In this document: positions 13,233 through 21,751 of the stretch, piece after piece
Position numbering within the stretch: the stretch's first letter is position 1
Layout of the letters: the number at the start of each line of letters is the position of its first letter
From: a virus
DNA length: 31,588 nucleotides
Reading direction: 5' to 3' (one strand)
Virus record (IMG/VR): IMGVR_UViG_3300030380_001708
Span: 1-31,588 of that record
Notes under the pieces: generated by a model
The model's database searches: none
What the model saw: only the letters and a program-made list of their open reading frames with translations
What the model was told of the DNA's origin: nothing
Position numbers and translations under genes: made by a program

Positions 13233-14415
13233 AATTAACAAAACTTTCAAGTAATTCAACATTAAATTTCTTATAAGTTTTAAGCGTTTTAATATCCTTT
13301 ATTCCGCATATATTCATAATAATATGGTCAGGAACATTGCTTTCAGCAGCCAAAGTTATGAATGTGCGTCTAGCAGTATGAGAACCAACGCAATTATAAA
13401 AAGGTTTAATGCTTTCAATCTTTTTATTTCCTAAATAAGTTATTTTAGTCACATCTTCTGTAAAACCAGCTAATTCACAAACTGTTTTTATATTCTGATT
13501 AAACTTTTGGTTACTTAATTTTGGCAAACGCCAATCCCATTTATTTAACAATATTTCTAATTTATTGCTAATTGGTATATATGCCTTTTGGTCTGTTTTT
13601 TCTTGTCTTTTTTCTATTCTATTATTAAATACATCAGCTTTTTTAAACACAGAGTAATCGCTAAATCGTTGCCCTGAATAAATACCTATTAAAAATAAAT
13701 CTCTGTATTTATCAAGTGTTTTATTCAGTTCTAAATTTTCTAATATTTTGACTTTTTCTTTAGTTAAATGTATATGGTCTGCTTCACGATTTGCGACAGT
13801 TACTTTTTTATAATTATTATCTATATTTAAACCCATTTCTAAACACCATTTTAAGAACGTTTTAAGAAAGCCAATTGTTCTGCTTAATGATATGTCAGTT
13901 AACTGGTAATCGTTCCTTAAAAACGCTATAAAATCAATCATAAATTCTTTATTAATATCGCTGGTTTTTAATTTAGGGTTATAGGTAATTAATTTATTTT
14001 TTAAGTTTTTGTATTTATATATGCTTTTTTTACTGTTTTTAGCTTGTTTTTCCTTGTTTTTTATAAAATATTGCAATTCATCAATTAATGTTTTTCTTTT
14101 TGTTTCAGTGTTTTTGAAATAATTATCTAGTCTTTTTTTAAGTTCATATCTAGTTACTTTTAACCCTTCTAGTTCAATGTCTCTAATAATTAAATGCAGT
14201 TGATTAATGTATTTATTTAATTTATTGGTGATTTGTTTTAATTCAAAACCAGCACCACCAGCTTTAACAATAGGCATCCGATTATTTTTATTCCAATTTT
14301 TACTTTCAATTGAAATTCCAGTAGAATAAACAAATATTTTCTTCTCTGCTTTTAAATAATAGCGTATCCTAATAGCAGATTTTGTTTTGTTGGGCGTGTC
14401 TAAAAAAAAGTACAT
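13219..14415 (-). CDS. int: Tyrosine site-specific integrase
   Basis: A 398-aa protein from ATG at 14415; a GTG at 14457 would add 14 residues but overlaps the repeated CCGTACAGT arm-type sites, so I prefer the ATG (MYFFLDTPNKTKSAIRIRYY is also the usual beginning of Bacteroidota integrases). Numbering from the ATG: an arm-binding region in the first 100 residues, a SAM-like core-binding region about 110-205, then the catalytic domain with Arg250 (YSGQRFSDYS), HTARR with His346 and Arg349, and Tyr381 in TLKTYKKFN. All catalytic residues are present. It would join attP at 14546-14568 to a host tRNA gene. The end overlaps a small plus-strand ORF. Confidence 0.93.
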   Translation of the reverse strand: MYFFLDTPNKTKSAIRIRYYLKAEKKIFVYSTGISIESKNWNKNNRMPIVKAGGAGFELKQITNKLNKYINQLHLIIRDIELEGLKVTRYELKKRLDNYFKNTETKRKTLIDELQYFIKNKEKQAKNSKKSIYKYKNLKNKLITYNPKLKTSDINKEFMIDFIAFLRNDYQLTDISLSRTIGFLKTFLKWCLEMGLNIDNNYKKVTVANREADHIHLTKEKVKILENLELNKTLDKYRDLFLIGIYSGQRFSDYSVFKKADVFNNRIEKRQEKTDQKAYIPISNKLEILLNKWDWRLPKLSNQKFNQNIKTVCELAGFTEDVTKITYLGNKKIESIKPFYNCVGSHTARRTFITLAAESNVPDHIIMNICGIKDIKTLKTYKKFNVELLESFVNSMFD

Positions 14416-14545
14416 CCGTACAGTATTCCGTACAGTTTTTATTACATCAAACTGCACTGTGAGTGTAAAATTTTTATAATATTAATGAAAATAATCTGTA
14501 AATAACAGTGAAAATTACACTAAGAGTGTAAAACAGTGTAAAAAA

Positions 14546-14568
14546 GTTCAAGTCCCTGTCTCTCCGCA
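14546..14568 (+). other. tRNA 3' end fragment, likely attP core
   Basis: GTTCAAGTCC followed by CTGTCTCTCCGCA reads as the T loop (GTTCAAGTC), T-stem 3' strand, acceptor 3' strand TCTCTCC, and discriminator G of a tRNA. This looks like a serine tRNA end from this phylum. The 5' part of the tRNA is absent: the bases before it are AAAAAA, not a T-stem. So it is a fragment that restores the host gene upon integration. tRNA identity is a guess; being a tRNA end is not. Confidence 0.7.
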
Positions 14569-14576
14569 ACCCTAAG

Positions 14577-14614
14577 CCATAACTGTTTTATTTACAGATA
14601 GTTATGGTTTTTTT
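14577..14614 (+). terminator. Intrinsic terminator downstream of the tRNA fragment
   Basis: CCATAACT at 14577-14584 pairs with AGTTATGG at 14600-14607, followed by seven T (14608-14614). In the integrated state it would terminate transcription of the reconstituted host tRNA gene. It also protects against transcription entering the phage from that side. Confidence 0.75.
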
Positions 14615-14645
14615 ATTTTAATTCCGTACACTATACAGTACAGTT

Positions 14646-15401
14646 TTACAAATCCATCATACAATTAATAGCTGTTTTACCGCCAATTATAACAGCACAA
14701 CCAACTGCTGGCTTTTTCCCAGCTTTAGCATAAGCCATAGCATACGAACTAAAGTCAATTCCGCAACCAACCTGAGTTCCAAAAATTTTAAATCGTCTTC
14801 CAACTGTGTATTCTGTATATGCCTGTGTATGTAAATGCCCTTGTACTGTGCTTTGCATATCAGCTTTACTTTTAGTTCTAGCAGTTCCAGCTTCTCCGTG
14901 AATGTATTGTACATTATCATATTCAATACGTTCTATAAAACGCCAATTAGGCACTTCCAAAACATCTTTGTAAGCTTTTATCCATTTAGTTGGTATAGAA
15001 GAAGTTTGTGCTTTACGCATAATCATTCTATCGTGGTTGCCAATTATTACATCTGCTTTTGGAAATGATATATAATACCTTTTTAATCTATTTATAGCTA
15101 AATCTAATTCATCAGCACCGCCCATACCATCAGCATCAGTTTCGTGGTAGCTACTATAATGATTATCTATGACATCACCTATAAAAATTACTTGGTTGCA
15201 ATTCCATTTATTATAAGTGCTTACACAATGTTGGTGGTATTCTTCTAAATCAAAGGGGGTGTGTAAATCACCTATAACTAAAATACGTCTTTCAGTAGGT
15301 TTTTTATTTTCCCTATAATTATATATTAATTCGTATTCTTCTTCATTCAATCTAACCTTTGGGTTTCCTGAATCTGAATACCTTTCTTGAAATGATTTCA
15401 T
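14646..15401 (-). CDS. Calcineurin-like metallophosphoesterase
   Basis: A 251-aa enzyme with the full set of metal-binding motifs: GDLH at 44-47, GDVID at 75-79, GNHD at 121-124, H168 (YIHGE) and GHLH at 188-191. The family hydrolyses phosphate esters, and in phages it may process nucleotides, RNA ends or act in defence against cyclic nucleotide signalling; substrate is not evident here. No signal peptide. It is the last gene of the rightward-starting late block and overlaps the holin-like gene by 4 bases, an odd neighbour for an enzyme of nucleic-acid metabolism. Confidence 0.85.
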   Translation of the reverse strand: MKSFQERYSDSGNPKVRLNEEEYELIYNYRENKKPTERRILVIGDLHTPFDLEEYHQHCVSTYNKWNCNQVIFIGDVIDNHYSSYHETDADGMGGADELDLAINRLKRYYISFPKADVIIGNHDRMIMRKAQTSSIPTKWIKAYKDVLEVPNWRFIERIEYDNVQYIHGEAGTARTKSKADMQSTVQGHLHTQAYTEYTVGRRFKIFGTQVGCGIDFSSYAMAYAKAGKKPAVGCAVIIGGKTAINCMMDL

Positions 15402-15844
15402 TCTTTGTTTTTGGCTATGCTCCCAAAATAGTAACCAACGATGCTTAAAACGATTCCCTCTACTATTCCAGTTGTGTGAATCATTAATTCACTATTATGT
15501 TCTGGTACTGTAATAAACACTATTGCATAAATCAGAAATATAAAACTCCCTAAACCAATAATTCCTGTAGCATTCATCATCCAATCAGTAGCTCCAGTTT
15601 TAACTATTTCAACTTCTCTTTTTCTCGCTGAATTTCTGTCTTCTACTTCTTGTTTGTATGTTTCTACAGCTTGTTCGTGCAACATTTGTTTTGTAGCTGG
15701 GTCAATAGTTTCATCTTTATCAATTAAATTCTTAACCACGCCCATTACCCCCTGTTCAGGTAATACATCGCCAACAAAATCTAAAATTTTAGGAGCAACA
15801 GTACTAAGCGTTTTTCCTAGCTTTGTTTCTTTTAGCTTTTTCAT
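15398..15844 (-). CDS. Holin-like protein (3TM holin family)
   Basis: A 148-aa protein: N-terminal amphipathic part, EDRNSARKREVEIVKTGATD (about 72-91), then hydrophobic segments WMMNATGIIGLGSFIFLIYA and IVFITV, followed by HTTGIVEGIVLSIVGYYFG. The DRNSAR...(K/T)G-x-D-W motif followed by two to three membrane segments and GIVEG--LSI--YYFG is typical of the GTA_holin_3TM-type family. It would form membrane lesions that release the amidase. It overlaps the amidase gene by 41 bases, and the two form a lysis cassette. Confidence 0.75.
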   Translation of the reverse strand: MKKLKETKLGKTLSTVAPKILDFVGDVLPEQGVMGVVKNLIDKDETIDPATKQMLHEQAVETYKQEVEDRNSARKREVEIVKTGATDWMMNATGIIGLGSFIFLIYAIVFITVPEHNSELMIHTTGIVEGIVLSIVGYYFGSIAKNKE

Positions 15845-16325
15845 CTTTACCAGCTTTGCTTAATGGTTTAAAATTCTTTGGTTGGAATTCAGCATACTCA
15901 ATCTCGGCATCAAAACACGGACACATTTTCATAAATTCGTGCTTCTCAACCCCATCTCCATCTTTATCTATGCTAAAGTCTCTATGCCCGTGAATTGTTG
16001 CCTTTGGGTATAAACTTTTTAATCTTTTTATTAACTCAATCATTAATTCTTTTTGAGTTTCTGTCCTTGTGTCTTTTGGTTTTCCGTTGCTATCTAACCC
16101 CCCAACGTAAGCAAGTGCAATTGCGTGTTTATTTCTTCCTTTAACACTAGCTGGGCTACGATAATCTGGGCGACCTTCTGCCATTTTATTAAGCATACAT
16201 ATATAATGGTAACCCACGTCTGACCAACCACGTTTTAAATGCCATCTTCTAATAGTATTTACATCAATATTTTGCCCTTCTCTAGTGGCTGTGCAATGAA
16301 TGTGAATTTCTTTAATTTCTCTCAT
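15804..16325 (-). CDS. N-acetylmuramoyl-L-alanine amidase (endolysin, Amidase_2/PGRP type)
   Basis: A 173-aa protein from ATG 16325-16323; an ATG at 16361 gives 12 more residues but extends into the preceding gene. The zinc site is complete: His10 in HIHCTAT, His114 in HGHRDF and Cys135 in MCPCFD, with Tyr39 of GYHYI and Lys133 matching the catalytic Tyr and Lys of T7 lysozyme. RSPASVKGRNKHAIALAYVGG follows in the middle. There is no signal peptide, so release needs a holin, which is the next gene. The Lys-rich C-terminus (about 150-173) could bind the wall. It cleaves the amide between muramic acid and the stem peptide. Confidence 0.9.
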   Translation of the reverse strand: MREIKEIHIHCTATREGQNIDVNTIRRWHLKRGWSDVGYHYICMLNKMAEGRPDYRSPASVKGRNKHAIALAYVGGLDSNGKPKDTRTETQKELMIELIKRLKSLYPKATIHGHRDFSIDKDGDGVEKHEFMKMCPCFDAEIEYAEFQPKNFKPLSKAGKDEKAKRNKARKNA

Positions 16326-16608
16326 CTTTTTTTCTTCTAGTTTGTACTCTGCGTTTAGCATTAGTAATCAACTTCTCTTCCATTCTTGCAACCTTTACTA
16401 ATAGTTGGGTATTTTCTTCAATAAGTGTTTGAATTTTACTTTCTAACTGTTCTATTTTATCAGTTAAATTTTTAATCTGTTCTGTGTATAGATTGTCCTC
16501 TCTTTCATCTTTTTGAGCAGAAATATCTATTTTCTTTTTCCAGATATTCCAAATCTCTTTTAATCCCAATGCGGAGATTAATCCTATTAATAATGTATGG
16601 TCATCCAT
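16312..16608 (-). CDS. Membrane-anchored coiled-coil protein, spanin-like or lysis regulator
   Basis: About 98 residues from ATG 16608-16606; a GTG at 16632 would add 8 residues but lies inside the previous ORF. N-terminal hydrophobic helix (TLLIGLISALGLKEIWNIWKK) followed by a long coiled coil (EQIKNLTDKIEQLESKIQTL, LVKVARMEEKL) and a basic end (NAKRRVQTRRKK). Its topology, membrane helix then coiled coil, matches i-spanin-like proteins, but no o-spanin lipoprotein is seen. Directly upstream of the amidase with a 14-base overlap. Alternative: a small structural or regulatory protein. Confidence 0.55.
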   Translation of the reverse strand: MDDHTLLIGLISALGLKEIWNIWKKKIDISAQKDEREDNLYTEQIKNLTDKIEQLESKIQTLIEENTQLLVKVARMEEKLITNAKRRVQTRRKKDERN

Positions 16609-16615
16609 TTTTATA

Positions 16616-16735
16616 TTATTTACCTTGTCCACGATAGACTTTTTTATATCCTACTTGCCCTTTAGACGCATTCTTACTATGTATGCCTCTTCTTCTTTTT
16701 CTCGGTTTATCCATCTTAGCTACTAAAGTTCTCAT
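16616..16735 (-). CDS. Small very basic protein (39 aa)
   Basis: MRTLVAKMDKPRKRRRGIHS then KNASKGQVGYKKVYRGQGK. Start overlaps the preceding stop (TAATG at 16737-16733). The pattern KPRKRRRG-HSK...Y(K)K-YRGQG(K/R) is, to my memory, a common small protein in late regions of Flavobacteriia phages and prophages. It could bind nucleic acid or be a minor structural protein; no function is known to me. Confidence 0.6.
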   Translation of the reverse strand: MRTLVAKMDKPRKRRRGIHSKNASKGQVGYKKVYRGQGK

Positions 16736-16980
16736 TACTCAGGGTTTTCAGGTGTCCAGTCACTACCCGCTAAAATTTCTAATATTTCACTATGATTATA
16801 AATTCCTAAAGGTGTTAAAGTTCCATCAGTTATAAAACTTGGTTCAACTTGGTAACTTAAAACCATTTGTGTATTAGCTAAATTTCTTCTAACAGATTGA
16901 GCAGAACTCTGATTTACTTGCGAAAAAAGTACAAGGTTGCTATCTGATAAATTACAAATTATATATGTTCTATTATTCAT
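16735..16980 (-). CDS. Small conserved protein downstream of the fibre genes
   Basis: An 81-aa protein: MNNRTYIICNLSDSNLVLFS, then QVNQSSAQSVRRNLANTQMV, QVEPSFITDGTLTPLGIY and a C-terminal HSEILEILAGSDWTPENPE. The HS-(I/M)-L-(E/D)IL-A-G-S/P-(D/E)W motif near the end is familiar from small genes near tail-fibre genes in Bacteroidota phages. Function unknown; possibly a fibre-associated assembly protein. ATG at 16980-16978; 19 bases after the fibre stop. Confidence 0.55.
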   Translation of the reverse strand: MNNRTYIICNLSDSNLVLFSQVNQSSAQSVRRNLANTQMVLSYQVEPSFITDGTLTPLGIYNHSEILEILAGSDWTPENPE

Positions 16981-16999
16981 TTTTATTTATTTAATATTA

Positions 17000-19204
17000 T
17001 TAACTTGGTGTATCACTAACTCTATCTTCTACATCCATGTTGACCGATAGAGAATTTGCTGTGCTGTAAGGTGCATCTCCTACAACTTCATCTCCACCCA
17101 TTCCAGAGCTTAAACCATTTGCATAACTTCCAACTCCATCTACTATATCGTCTTCAGTCATATTTACAGAAGTTCCATTTGAACCAGTACTAATTTCATT
17201 TAATACGGTCCAGTTAGTATTAAAAGAACTATTAGAACCTAACTGCCACCAGCTTACTAAGTTTGAATAAGCACTATGGTTATTTAAGTTAGATGGTACA
17301 CCCTCATTATAAATTTCTGATACTTCACTTGGTGTTAATTGTTTATTCCAAACAGATAAATTTGAAAGTTTCCCAATCCAATACCAACCTATATAAGCTG
17401 CGCCTATAGTTTCAAGAACTCTTCCAGTTCCATTGTCGTAGGATGTTGAACTGTAACTTTCAGAATTATCTGTATATACTTTAATAGTTGTTGAACTATG
17501 GTCATAAGCAAAAGTTAAATGATGCCAGTTTCCATCATTTATTACTGGAGTTAGTTCTGTGTAACCTATCCCTTGTAACCAAGTTTCAATTTTACCGTTA
17601 CTTTTTGTTTTTGGTCCGAAAGAAAAAAAGTCATATGGTGTGCTTTGGTTTCTACTTGTTAAAATACCTTTATTAGCTGAAGTTGTAGTTGTGTTAATCC
17701 ATATACTAACTGACCAGCTATCTGATAAAGTCATTCCAGTACCAAAAGGTAAAATTCTTATATAGTCAGTTGTTCCATCAAAATCTAAAGCATAAGGAGA
17801 GTAACCACTTGTAAATCTTAAATCACTTTGTACTAAATTGGCTTGTGTTAATCCATAACTTTCTGTTGTGTTTGAATTTGTGCTATCATCTGGAATAGCC
17901 CACCATGAATTTGATGAATCCCAAGTAGCAGATGCGTCTAATTTCCACCAACCTTGCAAAGAAGTAAACCCACTCATTGAAGTTAGAGGATAACCATTAT
18001 TGTAAAGAGTTTCTATTGAGTTAGAACCTGTTGCTGGTAGTGCTGTATTGAAAATGGTTAAATTTGAAACATCGTGTGTCCATTTACCTGGAGAAGAAGA
18101 ACCTATCATTCCAACTACAGTGTCAGAAGTAAAATTTGAATTAGAATTACTACCTTGCAATTGGTCATTAAAATACACAGAAAAATTAGTATTGTTTCTA
18201 ACCACAGTTAATAAAAACCAACCTGTTGGATATGTTAAACCAGTTACACAAGTATAATGAGCTGAACCTTGTGTTGCGCCATAACAAAGGTAATTTTGAC
18301 CAGCATGTGTGTTTATCATCCAATTACCAGCATATGTTGATATTAACATGTCATCCCCTATAGTTCCGTTAAAATTAACCCATATACTAATAGTATTTTG
18401 TTGACCAATATTAACTCCTGAACTACCTAACCTAATATAATTTACGCCAGATGAAGGAAAAGAAAAAACATAATCTTTCAAAGAACTATTAGGCACTAAA
18501 TAATTAGAACCATTAAAGGAATCTTGGTCACCTAAAGGATAGTAAGCAACTGGAGCTGGAGATAAACTCATTGGGTTTCCTATACCAGTAGAGCTTGAAC
18601 CATAAAGAGTTGTTACTTGGCTTGAAGAAAGAGCGTAGTTAAAAATTGCTACTCCATCTAATAATTTATTTCCATCTTTGTTTGAATAATTACCACCAAT
18701 TTCAAATCTTCTAATTAATGAGATAGATGTTGTAGATGGAATTACTCCTGTGAATGATAAAGTTTCTTGATTTCCGTTTATATATCCTTTTAATTTATCA
18801 GCATTTGTTGAACCACTACCATCATAAACCATAGCTAAATGATACCAAGTATTAGCAACTATTTTACCTGAAGATATAACTTCGACCTCTCCAGCGGTAT
18901 CAGCTCCAAAGCCAACCCTAAAAGACAATTTACCAGTAGATTGCAAAAACCTAATATCAAGCATATGGAATGCTGACCTATAAGTACCAAGAACAGTAAC
19001 ATCAGTACTTAAATCTTTAAAATTTACCCAAACAGAAAAAGAAACAGTTGTTACGTATTTATAATAAGTATCAAGAGTTGTGCCTAAGTCTATATAGTTT
19101 GTGCCATCAAATTCAAGCGAGAAGTTTGATTGTTTATTAACATTGCTTTCCGTACCGTTCCAAGCATTAGGAAGCCTCCATTGTCTATTATAGTAGTTAC
19201 TCAT
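17000..19204 (-). CDS. Receptor-binding/adhesin protein with three LamG domains
   Basis: A 734-aa Ser/Thr/Asn-rich protein. Three concanavalin/LamG_3 units can be seen, each with a 'F(D)G-x-(N/D)YI-(D/R)LG' start, a 'SIWVNF' (or SVWVNF, SIWINT) strand and a 'W(Y/H)HLA-V-DG' strand: about residues 27-210, 240-400 and 470-640. A short linker with WWQL or WWKL follows the second and third. The N-terminus (MSNYYNRQWRLPNAWNGTES) is likely the attachment to the particle. LamG domains bind glycans or proteins, so host surface recognition is likely. It lies next to another LamG-ended protein. No signal peptide, as expected for a phage structural protein. Confidence 0.75.
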   Translation of the reverse strand: MSNYYNRQWRLPNAWNGTESNVNKQSNFSLEFDGTNYIDLGTTLDTYYKYVTTVSFSVWVNFKDLSTDVTVLGTYRSAFHMLDIRFLQSTGKLSFRVGFGADTAGEVEVISSGKIVANTWYHLAMVYDGSGSTNADKLKGYINGNQETLSFTGVIPSTTSISLIRRFEIGGNYSNKDGNKLLDGVAIFNYALSSSQVTTLYGSSSTGIGNPMSLSPAPVAYYPLGDQDSFNGSNYLVPNSSLKDYVFSFPSSGVNYIRLGSSGVNIGQQNTISIWVNFNGTIGDDMLISTYAGNWMINTHAGQNYLCYGATQGSAHYTCVTGLTYPTGWFLLTVVRNNTNFSVYFNDQLQGSNSNSNFTSDTVVGMIGSSSPGKWTHDVSNLTIFNTALPATGSNSIETLYNNGYPLTSMSGFTSLQGWWKLDASATWDSSNSWWAIPDDSTNSNTTESYGLTQANLVQSDLRFTSGYSPYALDFDGTTDYIRILPFGTGMTLSDSWSVSIWINTTTTSANKGILTSRNQSTPYDFFSFGPKTKSNGKIETWLQGIGYTELTPVINDGNWHHLTFAYDHSSTTIKVYTDNSESYSSTSYDNGTGRVLETIGAAYIGWYWIGKLSNLSVWNKQLTPSEVSEIYNEGVPSNLNNHSAYSNLVSWWQLGSNSSFNTNWTVLNEISTGSNGTSVNMTEDDIVDGVGSYANGLSSGMGGDEVVGDAPYSTANSLSVNMDVEDRVSDTPS

Positions 19205-19216
19205 ATCTTAAATTTA

Positions 19217-21241
19217 TCAATCGCCCATTCTTAACCATAGCTTCAAATTACTTCCAGAAACAGTTGACAAGTCCTTAGTTAAATTAGTTGAAGTTGCATC
19301 ATAAATGCTTTGTATTTGTGTAGATGTTAGAGCTGTATCCCAAACTGCTACTTCATCTATAGAGCCATTAAAAAACTTCTCTGGACTTGAGATTTTTCTT
19401 GCTCCAATCATAAAATTATCTGTTGATGCTTGTACTGGAGTGATGTTTGTTGTATTACTACCACTTGCAGAACCATCTATATATAGATTAATTCCTGAAC
19501 TATTATAAGTAAATGCTACGTGATGCCAATTACCATCTAAAATTGTTCCTGTGCTGTCAAGAAGTGAATTAACAGTACTACTCTTATAAAGTATTAATCT
19601 AATTTTTCCATTTGTTTCTGTTCGAAACTGCACTTGCCTACTACCTGAAACAAATTTACCAATAATCATTTGAAAATCACTTGTATTAGAAGATTTTATC
19701 CAAGCTGAAACTGTACCAGCATTTGCGTTTAAAGAAAAAGAACCAACATCAATAAAATCATTTGTACCATCAAGGCTCATACTGTAATTATTAGCAATAC
19801 CAGCAGCGGTGACTGCTAAATCAAATGTGGATGAGTTAGGACACCCAGCACCACTTGTTTCATAGAATATTTTATAGGATTGAATAGTAGAAGCAGCCAA
19901 ATCAATCTCACCTGTTGATGAATTAATACTTAATCCACTTGGATATGCGCTATATGTACCACCTGAAGTGGTTGGCGTAGTTGTTAAACTTGCTGTTCCT
20001 GTTTGTGGTAAACTACTTGCAGAATAACCAAATGTAGCACCATCTAAAGCATTTATTGTTACTGTATTATTAACTGTATTTGGGCAACTTCCATTAGTAG
20101 TATATACAACTGTATATGTTCCAGCAGTAGAATTATTTACATTAATAACACCTGTAGAACTATCAATAGATAAGTTTCCAGTAGATTCACTAAACGTTCC
20201 TGTTTCACCTGTAATTGTAGGCGCTGGAGTAGTTAAAGAATATGTTCCATGATATATAATTACACCATCATTAGGCATATAGTAAGTAACTCCACCTAAT
20301 ACGTGAGTGTGTGAAGTACCATCTGAGCTAACTGCATTAGAAGCAGATTCTGTAGTGTATAAAGGATAATAACCATCTACAGCAGTTGCACCTGTTGGCA
20401 TTTGACAATAAGAACTTGCACTATAAGTTACTGTTGCACTATCTAAAGGTAATTCTGTTACTGTAGAAGCAGAAGAAGTAGCACTACAACCATTAGAATC
20501 TGTACCAGTTACTGTATAACTACCAGCAGTTACATTAATAGCTTGTGTAGTTGCTCCTGTACTCCATAAGTAAGAACTTAATCCAGCAGTAGCGGTTAAT
20601 GTTGTTGTACTACCAGCACAATAAGTTAAAGTTCCTGTTATTTCAACAGTAGGTAAAGCATTTACAGTAATTGTAGTTGCTCCAGTATTAGAACAACCAT
20701 TAGAATCTGTACCAGTTGCAGTAAATGTAGTTGTAGTAGTTGGTGATACTGTTCTTGGGTTATCTGTATTACCATCATTCCATACATAAGTAGAAGCACC
20801 AGAAGCGGTTAATATTGTGCTTTCTCCATCACAAATAGTACCAGTAGAAGGACTTACTATAACAGTTGGTAGTGCATGAATAGTTAAATCAAAAATAGCA
20901 GTTGCAGAATATGTAACAGTATATGTAGAAGCAGTAGAAGCATCTATATCAATTACACCAGTTGAACTACTTGTATTTGAACCACTATCTAAAAATACCA
21001 AACCAGTAGTAGAGCTAAATGTACCAGCACCAGCATTATTAGAAACAGTTGGTGTAGGGTCGCTTGCATCAGCACAGAAAGAATTTGATGGGTAAGATAT
21101 CCTAACACTTGTTACACCTACAATATCAGTTTGACCAGCAGCACTTTCAGCTTGTATTTTACCCCAGTCTATCGCATTGTTAGCTCCTTGCCCCCAACCA
21201 ATATTGTTGTTTCTACTACCTTTTCCCCAAGTTTCACTCAT
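19217..21241 (-). CDS. Tail fibre/adhesin with Ig-like repeats and C-terminal LamG domain
   Basis: A 674-aa protein: N-terminus SETWGKGSRNNNIGWGQGAN with WG repeats (typical structural anchor), then several Ig-like (SprB/Ig_7-type) units with 'TYTVTGTDSNGCS' and 'CAGSTTTLTATAG' motifs (about 60-490), and a LamG/concanavalin domain at about 490-674 (YSMSLDGTNDFIDVG, WHHVAFTYN, IYLSIDG-like, FMIGAR). DNA of the Ig region contains exact internal repeats (25 bases at 20486-20510 and 20693-20717). Bacteroidota use such Ig units in surface adhesins, so host-derived modules are possible. A role in host attachment is likely. It is followed by the three-LamG gene. Confidence 0.75.
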   Translation of the reverse strand: MSETWGKGSRNNNIGWGQGANNAIDWGKIQAESAAGQTDIVGVTSVRISYPSNSFCADASDPTPTVSNNAGAGTFSSTTGLVFLDSGSNTSSSTGVIDIDASTASTYTVTYSATAIFDLTIHALPTVIVSPSTGTICDGESTILTASGASTYVWNDGNTDNPRTVSPTTTTTFTATGTDSNGCSNTGATTITVNALPTVEITGTLTYCAGSTTTLTATAGLSSYLWSTGATTQAINVTAGSYTVTGTDSNGCSATSSASTVTELPLDSATVTYSASSYCQMPTGATAVDGYYPLYTTESASNAVSSDGTSHTHVLGGVTYYMPNDGVIIYHGTYSLTTPAPTITGETGTFSESTGNLSIDSSTGVINVNNSTAGTYTVVYTTNGSCPNTVNNTVTINALDGATFGYSASSLPQTGTASLTTTPTTSGGTYSAYPSGLSINSSTGEIDLAASTIQSYKIFYETSGAGCPNSSTFDLAVTAAGIANNYSMSLDGTNDFIDVGSFSLNANAGTVSAWIKSSNTSDFQMIIGKFVSGSRQVQFRTETNGKIRLILYKSSTVNSLLDSTGTILDGNWHHVAFTYNSSGINLYIDGSASGSNTTNITPVQASTDNFMIGARKISSPEKFFNGSIDEVAVWDTALTSTQIQSIYDATSTNLTKDLSTVSGSNLKLWLRMGD
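20486..20717. repeat. 25-base direct repeat in the fibre gene
   Basis: ACAACCATTAGAATCTGTAC followed by CAGTT occurs at 20486-20510 and again at 20693-20717, coding for the same TGTDSNGC unit in adjacent Ig-like domains. This points to recent domain duplication and allows recombination to change the number of Ig units. Confidence 0.75.
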
Positions 21242-21244
21242 ATT

Positions 21245-21751
21245 CTAACTCATTACCCACCCACCAAAATTATCTTCATAATCTGGTGAGATATCTTCAT
21301 TACTATTTGTATAATATTCTGGAAACTGACTACCAGCATTAAAATTTAAAAAGTCAATCATACGTTGACTAAAATACTGGGCAGTATCACGTTCTTTTTC
21401 TACTAAAGTGTTTATTTCATCACTACTTAAAGCAGTAGCATTTTCAGGGTTGTTTCTATATACACCACCATTGCTAATAGTTACACTTAAATAGGGTAGT
21501 GCATACATCATAGCGTAGTGTATTAATATCGGCTTTATATAAGTGTCTACAAGCGTTAAATAATTGCCTGTTAAAGTTCCACCAGTAATATCAGACTTTA
21601 ATTTGTCATATAATTTTGTGCCTAATAAACGTTGTACTTCTATGCTTTGCGCCATATCGACATACGGAAGCAATTTGTCCGTGTCAATGTTACCATTTGC
21701 CGAAGTAAATGTTACTAAATCTTTTCTTTGTATAAATAATACTTTGCTCAT
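21245..21751 (-). CDS. Head-tail connector-like protein (DUF6712-like)
   Basis: A 168-aa protein: MSKVLFIQRKDLVTFTSANG, NIDTDKLLPYVDMAQSIEVQ, RLLGTKLYDKL, then IKPILIHYAMMYALPYLSVT, GGVYRNNPENA, and a C-terminal QFPEYYTNSNEDISPD. The pattern 'YIKP-LIH-A---(Y/F)(L)P', 'I-NGGVYK', and a 'FPEY' tail is that of the DUF6712 family of Bacteroidota phages, in the place of the gp6-like connector that follows the portal. ATG at 21751-21749, one base after the portal's stop region. It would form the adaptor ring under the portal. Confidence 0.7.
   Translation of the reverse strand: MSKVLFIQRKDLVTFTSANGNIDTDKLLPYVDMAQSIEVQRLLGTKLYDKLKSDITGGTLTGNYLTLVDTYIKPILIHYAMMYALPYLSVTISNGGVYRNNPENATALSSDEINTLVEKERDTAQYFSQRMIDFLNFNAGSQFPEYYTNSNEDISPDYEDNFGGWVMS

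Larger units (their letters stand above)
14415..14648. other. attP region with arm-type repeats
   Basis: Between integrase and metallophosphoesterase genes. CCGTACAGT occurs twice at 14416-14436, and a related CCGTACACTATACAGTACAG lies at 14624-14643. AGTGTAAAA is found at 14462-14470, 14525-14533 and 14535-14543, with an inverted partial copy TTACACT at 14515-14521. The tRNA-derived core (14546-14568) lies between the two sets. Arm-type sites on both sides of a core is the organisation expected of attP of tyrosine integrases. Confidence 0.6.

Noticed and set aside
14415-14457. GTG start of the integrase 14 codons upstream
   Set aside because: It would code through the arm-type repeats; the ATG at 14415 gives the usual N-terminus of this integrase type.
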